64,000 nt of DNA. Source: Paenibacillus azoreducens (lineage in GTDB: Bacteria > Bacillota > Bacilli > Paenibacillales > Paenibacillaceae). Each line of letters opens with the position of its first letter. Within the stretch, counting starts at the first letter, position 1. The notes below the pieces were generated by a model. The model searched no databases. It saw nothing but the letters and a program-made list of their open reading frames with translations, and had not been told where the DNA came from. Below are positions 19,107-28,309 of the stretch, in pieces. The translations under genes and the position numbers were made by a program. The stretch covers positions 5,795,501 to 5,859,500 of the forward strand of contig NZ_AP025343.1 of the NCBI RefSeq assembly GCF_021654775.1, in the 5' to 3' direction.

Positions 19107-19170
19107 TTTTGCCTCATCCCAAGAAGAAACGCCTACGGCTCCTTTTCAAGGACGGTAAGCGATTCTGCGA

Positions 19171-19210
19171 GAAGTATAAGCTGCGAATATATTCGCAGCT
19201 TATACTTTCT
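19171..19210 (+). terminator. Perfect 38-40 bp palindrome
   Basis: GAAGTATAAGCTGCGAATAT is followed at once by its reverse complement, apart from the last base or two. It lies after the YbjQ pair; a weak T-rich tail follows, so a terminator role is plausible. Confidence 0.6.
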
Positions 19211-19223
19211 TATATTAAATATT

Positions 19224-19262
19224 AAAAAAAGCTTGGCCGCAGCAACTGCAGCCAAGCTTTTT
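19224..19262. terminator. Bidirectional terminator
   Basis: AAAAAAAGCTTGGC pairs with GCCAAGCTTTTT. It serves the plus-strand YbjQ unit and the minus-strand aldolase gene that converge here. Confidence 0.85.
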
Positions 19263-19336
19263 GATTCATATAAAACGGCATTGCCCAAAAAACCTCATTG
19301 CCCCAAAAAATGAAATAATATGGCGGGCCTCCGCCT

Positions 19337-20296
19337 TTATTTGGTATCGAAGTTCACTTCAGGCGTCGTCAGTTTGTCATAGAAATCCACGTATTTATCC
19401 TTATCCTTCGAAACGCGCTGCGCCATGGCCGAACGCGGATGTTCATCGAGCGTCCCCGTGATCATGTAAGGAATCAGGTACCCCCACTCTACTTTTTCAC
19501 GGAGAGGGATCATATAACGTTCGATAATGTCAAGCACCGGACGCAGCGTGTAATGGGTATTTTTCAAATGCGTCACAAGCAGTTCCGTCGGGCAGTTCCC
19601 TGCGGCGCGTCCCATGCCGTACACGGAAGCATCCAGCAGCTCTACGCCATGCTCAGCCGCCGTCAACGTATTGGAGAACGCCAGCTGCATGTTGTTGTGC
19701 GTATGCACCCCAAGACGTTTATTAGGAAGATTGGTTTTAAATTTTTCTACCAAATATTCAACATCCTTGTGATCCAGACTTCCGTAAGAATCAACAATAT
19801 AAACAACGTCCACCACGCTGTCCTTTATCATTTCAAAAGCTTCGAGAAGCTCATTTTCCATCACGTTGGACAAGGCCATAATGTTCAGGGTTGTCTCGTA
19901 TCCGCGGTCATGGAAGACCTGAATCAGTTCAAGCGCCTTATCCACATCCTTGATATAGCAGGCTACCCGGATCAGATCAAGCATGCTCTCGGAACGCGGC
20001 AAAATGTCGTCCACGTCAACCCGGCCGATATCAACCAGAGCGGATAACTTGGTTTTACCCTTTTGAGGAATCACTTGACGCAGGAAATCATCGTTCAGAA
20101 AACGCCATGGTCCGGCCTGATCGGCCCCCTTCAGCAGTTTCGGAGAGTTTTTGTAGCCGATTTCCATATAATCAACGCCAGCCTCATTCAGTCCGGCATA
20201 TAGATCCTGTACAAATTCAACGCTAAAGTCCCAATTATTTACCAGTCCACCATCACGAATGGTGCAGTCCACAATCTTGCAAGGGTTGGTCTTCAA
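19337..20296 (-). CDS. HMGL-like aldolase catalytic-domain protein
   Basis: 319 residues, a DRE-TIM metallolyase barrel. The family motif appears as DCTIRDGGLVNNW at the N-terminus (metal Asp and catalytic Arg); the metal-binding HTHNN occurs in LGVHTHNNMQLAFSN, and GMGRAAGNCPTEL follows. It resembles 4-hydroxy-2-oxovalerate aldolase or HMG-CoA lyase but is shorter at the C-terminus; its substrate is not clear. A TTG start at 20296 (or 20299) is chosen because AAGGAG lies 6-9 bases upstream; 27 further in-frame codons have no ribosome site. Confidence 0.85.
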   Translation of the reverse strand: MKTNPCKIVDCTIRDGGLVNNWDFSVEFVQDLYAGLNEAGVDYMEIGYKNSPKLLKGADQAGPWRFLNDDFLRQVIPQKGKTKLSALVDIGRVDVDDILPRSESMLDLIRVACYIKDVDKALELIQVFHDRGYETTLNIMALSNVMENELLEAFEMIKDSVVDVVYIVDSYGSLDHKDVEYLVEKFKTNLPNKRLGVHTHNNMQLAFSNTLTAAEHGVELLDASVYGMGRAAGNCPTELLVTHLKNTHYTLRPVLDIIERYMIPLREKVEWGYLIPYMITGTLDEHPRSAMAQRVSKDKDKYVDFYDKLTTPEVNFDTK

Positions 20297-20479
20297 CAAA
20301 AACTTCTCCTTCCACTTAAAATTTATTATTATATCATACTTGAATGGCGGGGAAAAAGTAAAGATGAATATGTGCATATTCGCAAACCGGGCACATTTAA
20401 CAAATAATGCTTGTTCTTTTACAAGTTTTTATATTGAAGGTCTCCCTATCTCGTGCTATATTTTACGTAAAGAACTTAT

Positions 20480-20494
20480 TGAGATTGATTATCA
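20480..20494 (+). promoter_or_regulatory. Fur box upstream of feoA
   Basis: TGAGATTGATTATCA matches the 7-1-7 Fur consensus TGATAATNATTATCA at all but two positions. It lies 16 bases before the feoA start, so iron-bound Fur should repress feoAB. Confidence 0.65.
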
Positions 20495-20510
20495 CTCTCT
20501 GGAGGCATTC

Positions 20511-20753
20511 ATGATGAACGAACCAACATCCCTTATTGATTTACAACCCGGCAGCTCGGGTTCCATATATGCAATCAAAGAAATGAATCCGATTCTCCGG
20601 CAACGCCTGTATGATTTGGGCGTTCATGAAGGCTCCATTGTCTCGATGAAGCAGCGCGGACCTTTCGGCGGTCCGATTACACTGGAATGCAACGGACAAT
20701 TGCTCGGAATCCGGCAGAAGGAAGCGCGTGAAATCGAGGTGTCCCTCCAATGA
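20511..20753 (+). CDS. feoA: Ferrous iron transport protein A
   Basis: 80-residue SH3-like protein that assists FeoB on its cytoplasmic side. Typical sequence: LIDLQPGSSGSIYAI, RQRLYDLGVHEGS, GPITLECNGQLLGIRQKEAREIEV. GGAGG lies five bases before the first ATG; a second ATG follows directly. The stop overlaps the feoB start by four bases (ATGA), implying translational coupling. Confidence 0.93.
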   Translation: MMNEPTSLIDLQPGSSGSIYAIKEMNPILRQRLYDLGVHEGSIVSMKQRGPFGGPITLECNGQLLGIRQKEAREIEVSLQ

Positions 20754-22759
20754 GCTCCTTCGCTCTGGTCGGCAACCCGAATACAGGTAAAACATCTCTT
20801 TTTAATACACTAACAACCTCTTACGAGTATGTCGGCAACTGGGCCGGGGTGACCGTAGAGAAAAAAGTCGGGGACTTGAAGAATGGCGGCGGCCAACTGG
20901 TTGACTTGCCCGGCATCTATTCTCTCCATCCCCTATCCCGGGATGAGGGCGTCGCAGCGAGTTATTTAATGGATGAAACACCTTCCGCCCTGATCAACAT
21001 CGTGGATGCTTCCCAATTGGAGCGCAATCTTGCGCTGAGCGTCCAACTGCTTGAATACGGGCGGCCGATGATGCTCGGTCTCAACATGATGGATGTGGCG
21101 AAAGCCCGGGGCATCCGTGTCGATCCCGAGAAGCTGCAAATGCTGCTCGGGATTCCTGTCGTGCCGCTTGTGGCCAGGACGGGCAAAGGCAGCTCGGAAA
21201 TCTTGGGAATGCTGCCTAAGATTCCGGAAATATCCCCAAGCCAGATCAAGCTGGATTACGGGATCGCGGAAGCTGCGATTGAGGAAACAGGGAAGCTGAT
21301 CGCTTCCGTATCCGGACTGCCGGATCACCGCTGGGTGGCGCTTCAACTGCTTGCGCAAAATCCGGTCATTGTTGAAGAGTTGGCCTCCAAGATCGATATG
21401 GATGCCGTCAATAGAATCAGCAGCAACTGCGAGGCACAGCTGAGACAGGCCGGACTTTCCTCTGCTCTTCCTGAATGGATCCGTTCCGTCCGGAACGAAT
21501 TTATCGAGCAGATATGCTCAGCCGCCGTAGACCGCTCTTCCCAAAAGCCGCATAGCCTAACCGAACGTATGGATGCTATTTTAACCCACCGTTTTCTGGG
21601 TTTACCTATTTTCCTTGCGTTCATGTTTTTGCTTTTTAAGGTTACGTTCGACTGGATCGGCACGCCCCTTTCGGATCTACTGGATGGCTTGATATCGGGA
21701 CCGGTCAGCGACGGGATCAATAAAGCGCTGGACTTAGCGGGAGCTTCCTCCTTCACCCATGCTTTGATCGTGGACGGCATTGTGGCGGGCGTCGGCGGCG
21801 TGCTTGTGTTTATCCCGCAAATTTTTGTCCTGTTCCTCATCATTTCCTTTATTGAGGATTCGGGGTATATGGCACGCGTCAGTTTGCTGATGGACAGTCT
21901 CATGGAAGCTGTCGGATTGAACGGAAAAGCATTCATTCCTTTTATTATCGGATTCGGCTGCAATGTGCCTGCCGTCATGTCCGCACGCAGCATTGAACAG
22001 CCGAAGGACCGGCTGCTGACAACCCTGCTGATTCCGCTCATGTCGTGTTCAGCAAGGCTCCCGGTATATGCGCTGTTCGCGGGCGTATTTTTCGAGAGCC
22101 ATCAAGCGCTGATCATCCTGTCCATGTATGTACTGGGCATCGTTATGGCGCTTCTACTCTGCAAGCTGTTTTCAACCTATTTGCTGAAAAACGAATCCTC
22201 GGTGTTTATCGTCGAGCTTCCGCCTTACCGTCTGCCGCAAGGACGCACCCTGATCCGGGGAACCTGGGAAAAGGGCAAAGGATTCCTCCGCAAAGCCGGT
22301 ACGCTCATTCTTGGCGGTTCCGTATTGATCTGGTTTCTCTCTTACAGCGGACCCGGAGGATTCGGCGTAGACATGGATGACAGTTTCCTGGCCAAAATCG
22401 GCGGTCTCATGGCTCCGCTGCTGGCACCGCTTGGCTTTGGAACCTGGCAGTCGGGTTCTTCGCTGCTGACCGGCTTTTTGGCAAAGGAAATCGTTGTTTC
22501 GACTATGAACATCATTTATCACGTTCCTAACATGGAAGGCCTGCAAGGACAAATTGCGCACAGCTTTACGGGGCTGCAGGCATACAGCTTTATGGCTTTT
22601 GTTCTGCTGTATACGCCATGTCTGGCCACGGTGGGCGTCATCCGCAAGGAAACTTCCTCCTGGCGCTGGACAGCATTTTCGGTCGGTTACGCCGTGGCGC
22701 TGGCTTACCTGATTTCCCTAATTATTTATCAGGGCGGACGTTTATTGGGCCTGGCTTAA
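20750..22759 (+). CDS. feoB: Ferrous iron transporter B
   Basis: 669 residues. An N-terminal G domain has GNPNTGKT (G1), DLPG (G3) and NMMD (G4), followed by a helical GDI-like segment (~160-265) and a membrane part with about eight helices. The membrane part carries the FeoB gate motifs GFGCNVPAVMSARSI and MSCSARLPVYALF and the second gate near TGFLAKEIVVSTMN. It imports Fe2+ across the cytoplasmic membrane. Overlaps feoA; the FeoB-associated gene follows. Confidence 0.96.
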   Translation: MSSFALVGNPNTGKTSLFNTLTTSYEYVGNWAGVTVEKKVGDLKNGGGQLVDLPGIYSLHPLSRDEGVAASYLMDETPSALINIVDASQLERNLALSVQLLEYGRPMMLGLNMMDVAKARGIRVDPEKLQMLLGIPVVPLVARTGKGSSEILGMLPKIPEISPSQIKLDYGIAEAAIEETGKLIASVSGLPDHRWVALQLLAQNPVIVEELASKIDMDAVNRISSNCEAQLRQAGLSSALPEWIRSVRNEFIEQICSAAVDRSSQKPHSLTERMDAILTHRFLGLPIFLAFMFLLFKVTFDWIGTPLSDLLDGLISGPVSDGINKALDLAGASSFTHALIVDGIVAGVGGVLVFIPQIFVLFLIISFIEDSGYMARVSLLMDSLMEAVGLNGKAFIPFIIGFGCNVPAVMSARSIEQPKDRLLTTLLIPLMSCSARLPVYALFAGVFFESHQALIILSMYVLGIVMALLLCKLFSTYLLKNESSVFIVELPPYRLPQGRTLIRGTWEKGKGFLRKAGTLILGGSVLIWFLSYSGPGGFGVDMDDSFLAKIGGLMAPLLAPLGFGTWQSGSSLLTGFLAKEIVVSTMNIIYHVPNMEGLQGQIAHSFTGLQAYSFMAFVLLYTPCLATVGVIRKETSSWRWTAFSVGYAVALAYLISLIIYQGGRLLGLA

Positions 22760-22796
22760 GAGCGGACCTGGACTAACAGAAACGGGGGATACAACC

Positions 22797-22994
22797 ATGA
22801 TCGATATTCTGATTGTCGGCGCCATTTTCGCCTATGCGGCCTGGACGCTTTACCGACATGTGAAAAAGAGCAAAAAAGGTGCTTGCGCCTCCTGCGCCTT
22901 GAATAAAACCTGTCAAGCTGCCTGCTCCATGTCAGAAACAGCTCCGAACCAGGCCAGCCGGACAGAAAGCCGAAACACCAAGCTCCAACATTAG
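22797..22994 (+). CDS. FeoB-associated Cys-rich membrane protein
   Basis: 65 residues: one N-terminal membrane helix (IDILIVGAIFAYAAWTLY), a basic stop HVKKSKKG, then cysteines in ACASCALNKTCQAAC. This matches the small FeoB-associated family found after feoB in Bacillota. GGGGGAT precedes the ATG; 37 bases after feoB. Confidence 0.85.
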   Translation: MIDILIVGAIFAYAAWTLYRHVKKSKKGACASCALNKTCQAACSMSETAPNQASRTESRNTKLQH

Positions 22995-23017
22995 AACAAG
23001 CCAAAACCTTTCAAAAC

Positions 23018-23067
23018 AAACGGGCGGTCCGGATTTCATTTGTGAAATCACGAAGCTGCCCGTTTTT
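23018..23067. terminator. Terminator between feoB unit and pepA
   Basis: AAACGGGC..GGATTTCA pairs with TGAAATC..GCCCGTTTTT. T-rich on both strands, serving two converging units. Confidence 0.8.
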
Positions 23068-23116
23068 CCGTGCGTATCCCTTTTTTACGTCATCCCTGTT
23101 TTCCCCAATATCCCCG

Positions 23117-24664
23117 TTATCCCGCTGTTCCTTGCTGCGCAAGAATCCATTCTGTAATTGTACGGACCATGACCCCCGTAGCTCCTTTCGGATTGACGCC
23201 CCGCTCCTTGGCGAGAAAAGCTGTTCCCGCAATATCCAGGTGAATCCAGGGCAGCCCTTCCGCGAAGGTCCCGATAAACAAACCGGCCGTAATGGTTGCA
23301 CCCCGGGGACCCGTGCTGTTTTTGATGTCGGCCACATCGCTTTTGATCATATCCCAAAATTCTTTATAGGCCGGCAGCGGCCACACCTTTTCGCCGGAAC
23401 GCTTCGAAGCCAAAATGAACTCCTCCAGCATCGCATCATCATTGGATACCGCCCCGGTGGCGACATCCCCCAGAGCCGACAATACCGCCCCGGTAAGCGT
23501 AGCAACGTCGATCAGCTTTACGGCCCCCTGCTGCCTTGCATAAGTCATGGCATCCGCCAGCACCACTCTGCCTTCTGCATCGGTGTTTAATACTTCGATC
23601 GTCCGCCCGCTGAAGCTTCGGATGATGTCCCCCGGTTTATAGGCATCGCCTCCGGGCATATTTTCCGCCGCTGGAATGATCATCACGACGTTGACGGCAG
23701 GCTTTAGCGATCCGAGTGCATTCATCACTCCAAGGACAGCGGCAGCTCCGCCCATATCGCTGATCATTTCCTCCATCCCGATCCGACGCTTGAGGGAAAT
23801 GCCTCCCGTGTCGAAGGTGATGCCTTTGCCCACAAGTCCGATGACATCATCCCATTCCGGCTTGCCCTGATATTTGACCATAATCAATCGCGGCGGGTGT
23901 ACGCTTCCCTGACCAACGGCGATCAGCCCTCCCAGACCAAGCTGCTTCAGCTCTTTTTCATCCAGCACGGACGCTTCGAAGCCATGCTGCCCAGCCACCT
24001 TCAGCGCCGCCTCAGCCAAGTCTTGGGGCACCAGCAAATTTCCCGGCAAATTGGTCAGATCCCTGGCCAGGCAAGTCGATTCGGCATAGGCCCGGCCCCG
24101 CCGGATGCCTTCTTCCCAGTCGCTTAATTCGGCAGCCCCAACCTTTCCGCTGCGGAGAAAGATCAATTGTTCGATTCCCTGGTAGGATGAAACCTGCTTT
24201 TTATATTGCTTGGGACGATAAGATCCCAAAATCAAACCTTCCGTTAACGCCTGGGCGGCAACTTGTGCATTTTGCTCTGCAGAAAAAGCGAGCAGCGGCG
24301 AACTCAGCTCCCAAGCCAGCTTTTTGACTCTCATTTTCAAGGCCGTTCGGGCCGCCTGTGCTGCCGCAATCCGCAGCTCCTCCGAGCTTAATGGACGCTC
24401 GCCTGCTCCCACGAAAATAACCGTCCGGTATTCTCCCCGGCCCGGCAGCGGCACAGCATAGGTCTGAAACGGCGCAGCTTGAAACAAGTGGCTTTCCATC
24501 AACGGCAGCAGCATCGAATTCCAAGTCTGACGCATACTCCCATCCTGAACGCCCTGCGGCGATACCAATACGATAAACGCGTCAACATCATATTCTGCTG
24601 CGCCCGTCTCTTCTCTCCACTGGATTGCAACCTGCATATATTCGGAATTGGAATGTCCATTCAT
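23117..24664 (-). CDS. pepA: Leucyl aminopeptidase (M17)
   Basis: 515 residues. The N-terminal macro-like domain (~1-180) is followed by the M17 catalytic domain: GKGITFDTGGISLK (metal Lys and Asp), ISDMGGAAAVLG, the family signature NTDAEGRVVLADAM and GATITAGLFIGTFAEGLPWIHLDIAGTA. It is a cytoplasmic di-metal hexamer removing N-terminal residues from peptides. AAAGGAAAG precedes the ATG. Monocistronic by context. Confidence 0.95.
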   Translation of the reverse strand: MNGHSNSEYMQVAIQWREETGAAEYDVDAFIVLVSPQGVQDGSMRQTWNSMLLPLMESHLFQAAPFQTYAVPLPGRGEYRTVIFVGAGERPLSSEELRIAAAQAARTALKMRVKKLAWELSSPLLAFSAEQNAQVAAQALTEGLILGSYRPKQYKKQVSSYQGIEQLIFLRSGKVGAAELSDWEEGIRRGRAYAESTCLARDLTNLPGNLLVPQDLAEAALKVAGQHGFEASVLDEKELKQLGLGGLIAVGQGSVHPPRLIMVKYQGKPEWDDVIGLVGKGITFDTGGISLKRRIGMEEMISDMGGAAAVLGVMNALGSLKPAVNVVMIIPAAENMPGGDAYKPGDIIRSFSGRTIEVLNTDAEGRVVLADAMTYARQQGAVKLIDVATLTGAVLSALGDVATGAVSNDDAMLEEFILASKRSGEKVWPLPAYKEFWDMIKSDVADIKNSTGPRGATITAGLFIGTFAEGLPWIHLDIAGTAFLAKERGVNPKGATGVMVRTITEWILAQQGTAG

Positions 24665-24770
24665 CGGCTATCTTTCCTTTGTCATGAAGTTTTCGGACGA
24701 TAATCATATATATTATTCCACATTTGTCCAATGCAACTCCTTGAACAGGTTTTTTCGCCTTGAAATTAGC

Positions 24771-24990
24771 CACACTTAACGGACACCATGGACGCTAATT
24801 CATAAAAAACAGCGATTTCCAAATTCTAACGGTCACCACAGCACTTATTTGCTGCAAAAGACCACTAAAAGGGGCGTTTTCATTAAAATAGCGGCAGCTG
24901 TGTCCGTTAAAAATCAGAATGGCCGAAATTGCCACCTTTAGCGGCAGCTGTGTCCGTTAGAGATTTAGCGGAGCTATGTCCGTTAGAGCC
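24771..24990. repeat. Imperfect intergenic repeats with a GTCCGTTA core
   Basis: Three forward copies, AGCGGCAGCTGTGTCCGTTA at 24890-24909 and 24940-24959 and a variant AGCGGAGCTATGTCCGTTA from about 24967, face two inverted copies (CTTAACGGACACCATGGACGCTAA from ~24775 and CTAACGGTCACCAC from ~24828). No spacers of constant length and no gene. It lies between pepA and nfi. Confidence 0.7.
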
Positions 24991-25206
24991 ACCAATTACA
25001 CTCTTTCCTTTCTGTTGTAATGCAGGTAGGTTCTTGGATTGACCATTTATTCAATGTAATCACTTCACTGGGTAGAAATTTTTGGGGACTTCTGGTATTC
25101 TATTTCATTACTACTAAATATATATTATTGGTATTTTACCTATTTATTTTTCCAAATCAGATTTATAGTTCCATTCGAAACAGAAAATAAAATGGAGGAA
25201 TCCCAA

Positions 25207-25887
25207 ATGAAAGCTCTATTAAATCATCCATGGAATATAAGCGAACAGGAAGCCATCCAATTGCAGCAGGAATTAGCTCTGCGGGTGATTCACGAAGATT
25301 GTGAAATCCCGGTTCATTATGTGGCCGGCGTCGATGTGGCATACAGCAAACACAGCGGCAAACTTGTCGCGGCGGTCGTCATTTTGAAATCAGATTCACT
25401 GGAGCTTATCGAATCCGTAACCGTTGAAGGTACCGAGCAATTCCCTTACATTCCGGGATTATTTTCATTTAGGGAGCTTCCACCGGTGATCAAGGCTTTT
25501 GAGAAATTACAAATCACTCCCCAACTCGTCGTTTGCGATGGACAAGGCGTCGCTCATCCCAGACGGTTTGGATTGGCCAGCCATTTGGGCGTTCTTCTGG
25601 ATATTCCTACGATTGGATGCGGTAAAACGAAGCTCATAGGGGATTTTGAGGAACCGGATCTGAAACGGGGAGCTTATGCTCCGTTAATCGATCATGGCGA
25701 GGAGATCGGGAGCGTGCTTAGAACTCAGGAGGGGATTAAACCGATTTTTGTCTCGGTCGGACATCGCATTTCATTGGCAACTGCTCGTGAATGGGTCCTC
25801 AAACTCTCTCCGCGCTACCGTCTGCCGGAAACAACGCGCCAAGCGGATCATCTTGTGAAGATGGCGTTGGCTGGGCGGGACTGTTAA
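25207..25887 (+). CDS. nfi: Endonuclease V
   Basis: 226 residues covering the whole EndoV family: GVDVAYSKHSGKLVAAVVIL (catalytic Asp), YIPGLFSFRELPP (DNA-wedge and substrate Tyr/Pro motif), CDGQGVAHPRRFGLASHLGV (second catalytic Asp), and GCGKTKLIG. It nicks DNA near deaminated bases, chiefly hypoxanthine, for repair. The ATG at 25207 has GGAGG eight bases upstream; an ATG at 25192 would overlap that site. Confidence 0.95.
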   Translation: MKALLNHPWNISEQEAIQLQQELALRVIHEDCEIPVHYVAGVDVAYSKHSGKLVAAVVILKSDSLELIESVTVEGTEQFPYIPGLFSFRELPPVIKAFEKLQITPQLVVCDGQGVAHPRRFGLASHLGVLLDIPTIGCGKTKLIGDFEEPDLKRGAYAPLIDHGEEIGSVLRTQEGIKPIFVSVGHRISLATAREWVLKLSPRYRLPETTRQADHLVKMALAGRDC

Positions 25888-25984
25888 AAATGAATCCTAT
25901 CGCTTGCCTAACTCGTAACAAACTATAGTGATTTAACCATGATCTCCATGCTTCTATTAAAATCAATATACATAAAAGAAAGGC

Positions 25985-26269
25985 GTGAAAATATTGCAAG
26001 ATCAACGTTCCAGCGATAAACAAGTCATGTTAACGAGTTGGGATATTCATAATAAGGATTTTTCGAGTACTTTTAACGGTTATAACAAGGATGAGGTTAA
26101 TGAATTTTTGGATATTATTGTGAAGGATTATACAGCTTACGCCAAGATCATACAGGATCTCGAAAACGAAATTAAAAGGCTGAAAAAAGCAGCTCATTCA
26201 GACCAATCAAATCTTGAAGAAAGAGTTCGCAATCTGGAGATTCACTGTTGGGGTATGCCAAGGGGCTGA
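25985..26269 (+). CDS. GpsB/DivIVA-like cell-division protein
   Basis: 94 residues, close to GpsB (about 98). The DivIVA lipid-binding N-terminal motif is seen in LTSWDIHNKDFSSTFNGYNKDEVNEFLDIIVKDY, followed by a coiled coil and a GpsB-like C-terminal segment (ERVRNLEIHCWG). GpsB links division to penicillin-binding proteins. The usual locus is near recU-ponA, so this copy beside nfi may be a paralogue. GTG start with AAAGG upstream; a TTG at 25994 is an alternative. Confidence 0.8.
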   Translation: MKILQDQRSSDKQVMLTSWDIHNKDFSSTFNGYNKDEVNEFLDIIVKDYTAYAKIIQDLENEIKRLKKAAHSDQSNLEERVRNLEIHCWGMPRG

Positions 26270-26285
26270 TGTCCGGGTTAGATAA

Positions 26286-26328
26286 GAACGCCATTCGTTC
26301 GCATAACTGTGACGGATGACGTTTTTTT
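26286..26328 (+). terminator. Terminator after the GpsB-like gene
   Basis: AACGCCATTCGT pairs imperfectly with ACGGATGACGTT, then a T run. It marks the left border of the toxin-immunity array. Confidence 0.75.
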
Positions 26329-26335
26329 ATATACC

Positions 26336-26680
26336 TTACACCTCGTATATAACCCCATCAGGTTCATTTACTTTAAATTCAATTTGTAAATCTTGTGTGC
26401 TCTTACTAAAAACCCCTAATAACTTTTTGCAATTTTCAGTTGGTTTATACTTAAATTTTACATCGAATATAAAGCCCTCTACTGATTTAGTATCCGGATA
26501 AACACTAAAGATTTGCCCGCTCTCAATAAAATATATGTATGCATTAATTTTGTCTTGCAATAATGTTAAGTGTTGGAGTTCATTTTCCCAGTCTAAATGG
26601 TCTACAATCATTAAAGCTATTTTATTTTCAGTTTTACTTTTTCCTATACCATCCACTTTATTTTTTTCTAATATCGACAC
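26336..26680 (-). CDS. DUF6572-type protein, candidate immunity factor
   Basis: 114 residues. Opening VDGIGKSKTENKIALMIVDHLDWENELQHL and LLQDKINAYIYFIESGQIFSVYPD resemble DUF6572 proteins, often found beside polymorphic toxins. GTG start with GGGGGG upstream. No toxin gene directly precedes it; a diverged copy of the array 3' element does (26706-26815). Likely a leftover immunity gene protecting against a lost toxin (inference). Confidence 0.6.
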   Translation of the reverse strand: MSILEKNKVDGIGKSKTENKIALMIVDHLDWENELQHLTLLQDKINAYIYFIESGQIFSVYPDTKSVEGFIFDVKFKYKPTENCKKLLGVFSKSTQDLQIEFKVNEPDGVIYEV

Positions 26681-26705
26681 TCCAATTCCCCCCTCTATTT
26701 TTCAT

Positions 26706-26815
26706 CGAAATAGTTTGAACAATCCATTGAAGTTTTTTCGAGTAGTTCCCAAGTTTTCAAATGTTTGGATTATTGGTTGTATTGTACGCTCTTGTTGGTG
26801 GAGTTTAAACCACTA
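26706..26815 (-). repeat. Diverged copy of the cassette 3' element
   Basis: Contains GTTTG..GGATTATTGGTTGTATTGTACG and CTTGTTG, clearly related to the elements at 31012-31165 and 34346-34500 but without their terminator part. Confidence 0.6.
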
Positions 26816-26837
26816 GTTGTGAATTATGCTGTACCAA

Positions 26838-27176
26838 TTAAATAGCTTTGAGTTCGATTTTTTCAATTAGACCCCAATCTACGCCTTCTTCAAGTTGATA
26901 GTCTATCTCCTTTAATAGTTTAAATGCTTCTTGCTCAATCCCTTCATCATGTCCATACACTTCAAAATACCGCTCTTTAAACTGCACAAACCAAAAGTAC
27001 ATACTGTAATATGTGCTTTGCTTATCAAGTGAGACTGACCCAGCGTTACTTTTGAAAAACGTATAGTATGCTAACAACTCGTTCAAACGAGTATCATCGA
27101 TATTCACATTGTAGAATTCGCGTCGTTCTTCATCAGTAATAAAATTCTTCAATTCATCTTCTTTTATAATTTTCAT
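26838..27176 (-). CDS. Unknown small acidic protein, candidate immunity factor
   Basis: 112 residues, acidic, no signal or membrane helix. It begins MKIIKEDELKNFI and includes STYYSMYFWFVQFKERYFEVYG. No family recognised. It starts 17 bases after the stop of a nuclease-toxin fragment (27193-27498) on the same strand and precedes an array 3' element, the place of an immunity gene. Confidence 0.6.
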   Translation of the reverse strand: MKIIKEDELKNFITDEERREFYNVNIDDTRLNELLAYYTFFKSNAGSVSLDKQSTYYSMYFWFVQFKERYFEVYGHDEGIEQEAFKLLKEIDYQLEEGVDWGLIEKIELKAI

Positions 27177-27192
27177 TTACAACACCTATCCT

Positions 27193-27498
27193 TTATACCA
27201 GCAAAAATTTGGTATTAATCACAATATTTTCTGATTCGCACAAATTTGCCAATTTCTCTACAGACTTCTTATCAGAAACTAGCCATTCCACCTTATATCC
27301 AGCAGCTATAGCTGATTCTTGTTGTTTTAATGCCTCTTGAATAACCTTTGTTCTTAGCGAATTCCGGAATCCACCCTTGGGATGAGGTAAATAGTAACTT
27401 TCATTATTATGATTAATTTTTAATTCAAAATCATCAACGCTTGGATTACTTTGAGGTATTCTCCCCCCGAAGAATTCTTTACCCCATGTGGTCGTGCA
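27193..27498 (-). pseudogene. C-terminal stub of a nuclease-type toxin
   Basis: An open frame without a start reads GRIPQSNPSVDD, then YYLPHPKGGFRNSLRTKV, QEALKQQESAIAAGYKVEWL and ends NTKFLLV. Gln/Arg-rich helix plus KVEWLVSD and a final strand resemble the C-terminal part of restriction-endonuclease-fold toxins (Tox-REase-5-like). The upstream part is missing: a stop lies close before it and the frame has no linker. It sits directly before the unknown immunity candidate. Confidence 0.55.
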
Positions 27499-27515
27499 TT
27501 AATATCATTAATGCC

Positions 27516-27997
27516 CTACTTATTTTCAAATTCCTTCATTCTATCAATTTTAATTCTATCGCTTTCATCTTGTGGAATAACATTAATGTACTTGCTTTCC
27601 CAATACTCCAGCCTGTCTGAAGGTCCAAAACTTGATTCTTCCCATTTTGTATAATCATATTCTATATTTAATTTTCCTTCAGATGTAAGTTTCATGGTTA
27701 TTGAGAACCAAGGATCTTGTCCATTCTCTAAAAATATATTCTTTAGATCATTGGCGTCTTTTAACAACTTTCTCATCGATTTCTTATATATATCTGAATT
27801 AATATTGTATTTCTTTAAAATATCTCGACAATAAACATACTCATTCTTATTTTTTGGCTTGAAGAAAAAGAAAACCCCTCCTTCTCCATTTTCCACCTCA
27901 CCATTAAAATAAAAATCTTCCCAGTCTTCTGGTATCAATTCATTTATTGTTTCTGCGATCTCTCTAAATATAAATCATTCATCTGCTGTTCCAGCAT
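27516..27997 (-). pseudogene. YezG/DUF600 immunity gene with a frameshift
   Basis: From the ATG at 27997, preceded by GGAGGTT, the frame reads MLEQQMNDLY and then breaks near 27967-27972; the next frame continues FREIAETINELIPEDWEDFYF and runs to 27516. Together they give a YezG-family protein (compare the intact copy at 32721). Without the shift the product would be about 160 residues. The downstream part could start at TTG 27938. YezG neutralises YeeF-type DNase toxins; no matching toxin lies beside it now. Confidence 0.7.
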
Positions 27998-28011
27998 ACT
28001 AACCTCCTGGT

Positions 28012-28309
28012 TTATTTTGTATTATTATAGTAACTATTCCCTAACAGCTAATTCCTCCTCATCATTCACGTGGAGTTGAACAAAAAACAGATCAATCACG
28101 GTGGTATCTGACCATAATCGACCTGTTCGACGTTAACGGTGATTGCGTAAATTAGGGTATAAAATTAAAGCATTGATGTGCATACAAATAAAATGGACGA
28201 AATCTTTATACGGGTGTTACATGGGTTAAGTCTACTTGAAATCAGTCGCCCGACTCATTCGGCACTAGGTGGGGTTAATCAACAGGTGATGAACTAAGTA
28301 ATTTGTTCA
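28012..28309. other. Gene-poor stretch inside the toxin array
   Basis: No convincing gene. On the plus strand QSRWYLTIIDLFDV (about 28094-28135) is faintly like an IS3-type transposase, but the match is too short to call. The region sits where the toxin for the broken YezG copy would be expected. Confidence 0.4.

Noticed and set aside
20404..20440. Terminator in the feoA upstream region (CTTGT/ACAAG plus T run)
   Set aside because: Only a five-base stem with a loose loop; not enough to call.
24771..24990. CRISPR array
   Set aside because: Units are in both orientations, vary in sequence, lack constant spacers, and no cas gene is near.
28090..28140. IS3-type transposase remnant
   Set aside because: Only about 14 residues of loose similarity; too short to support.
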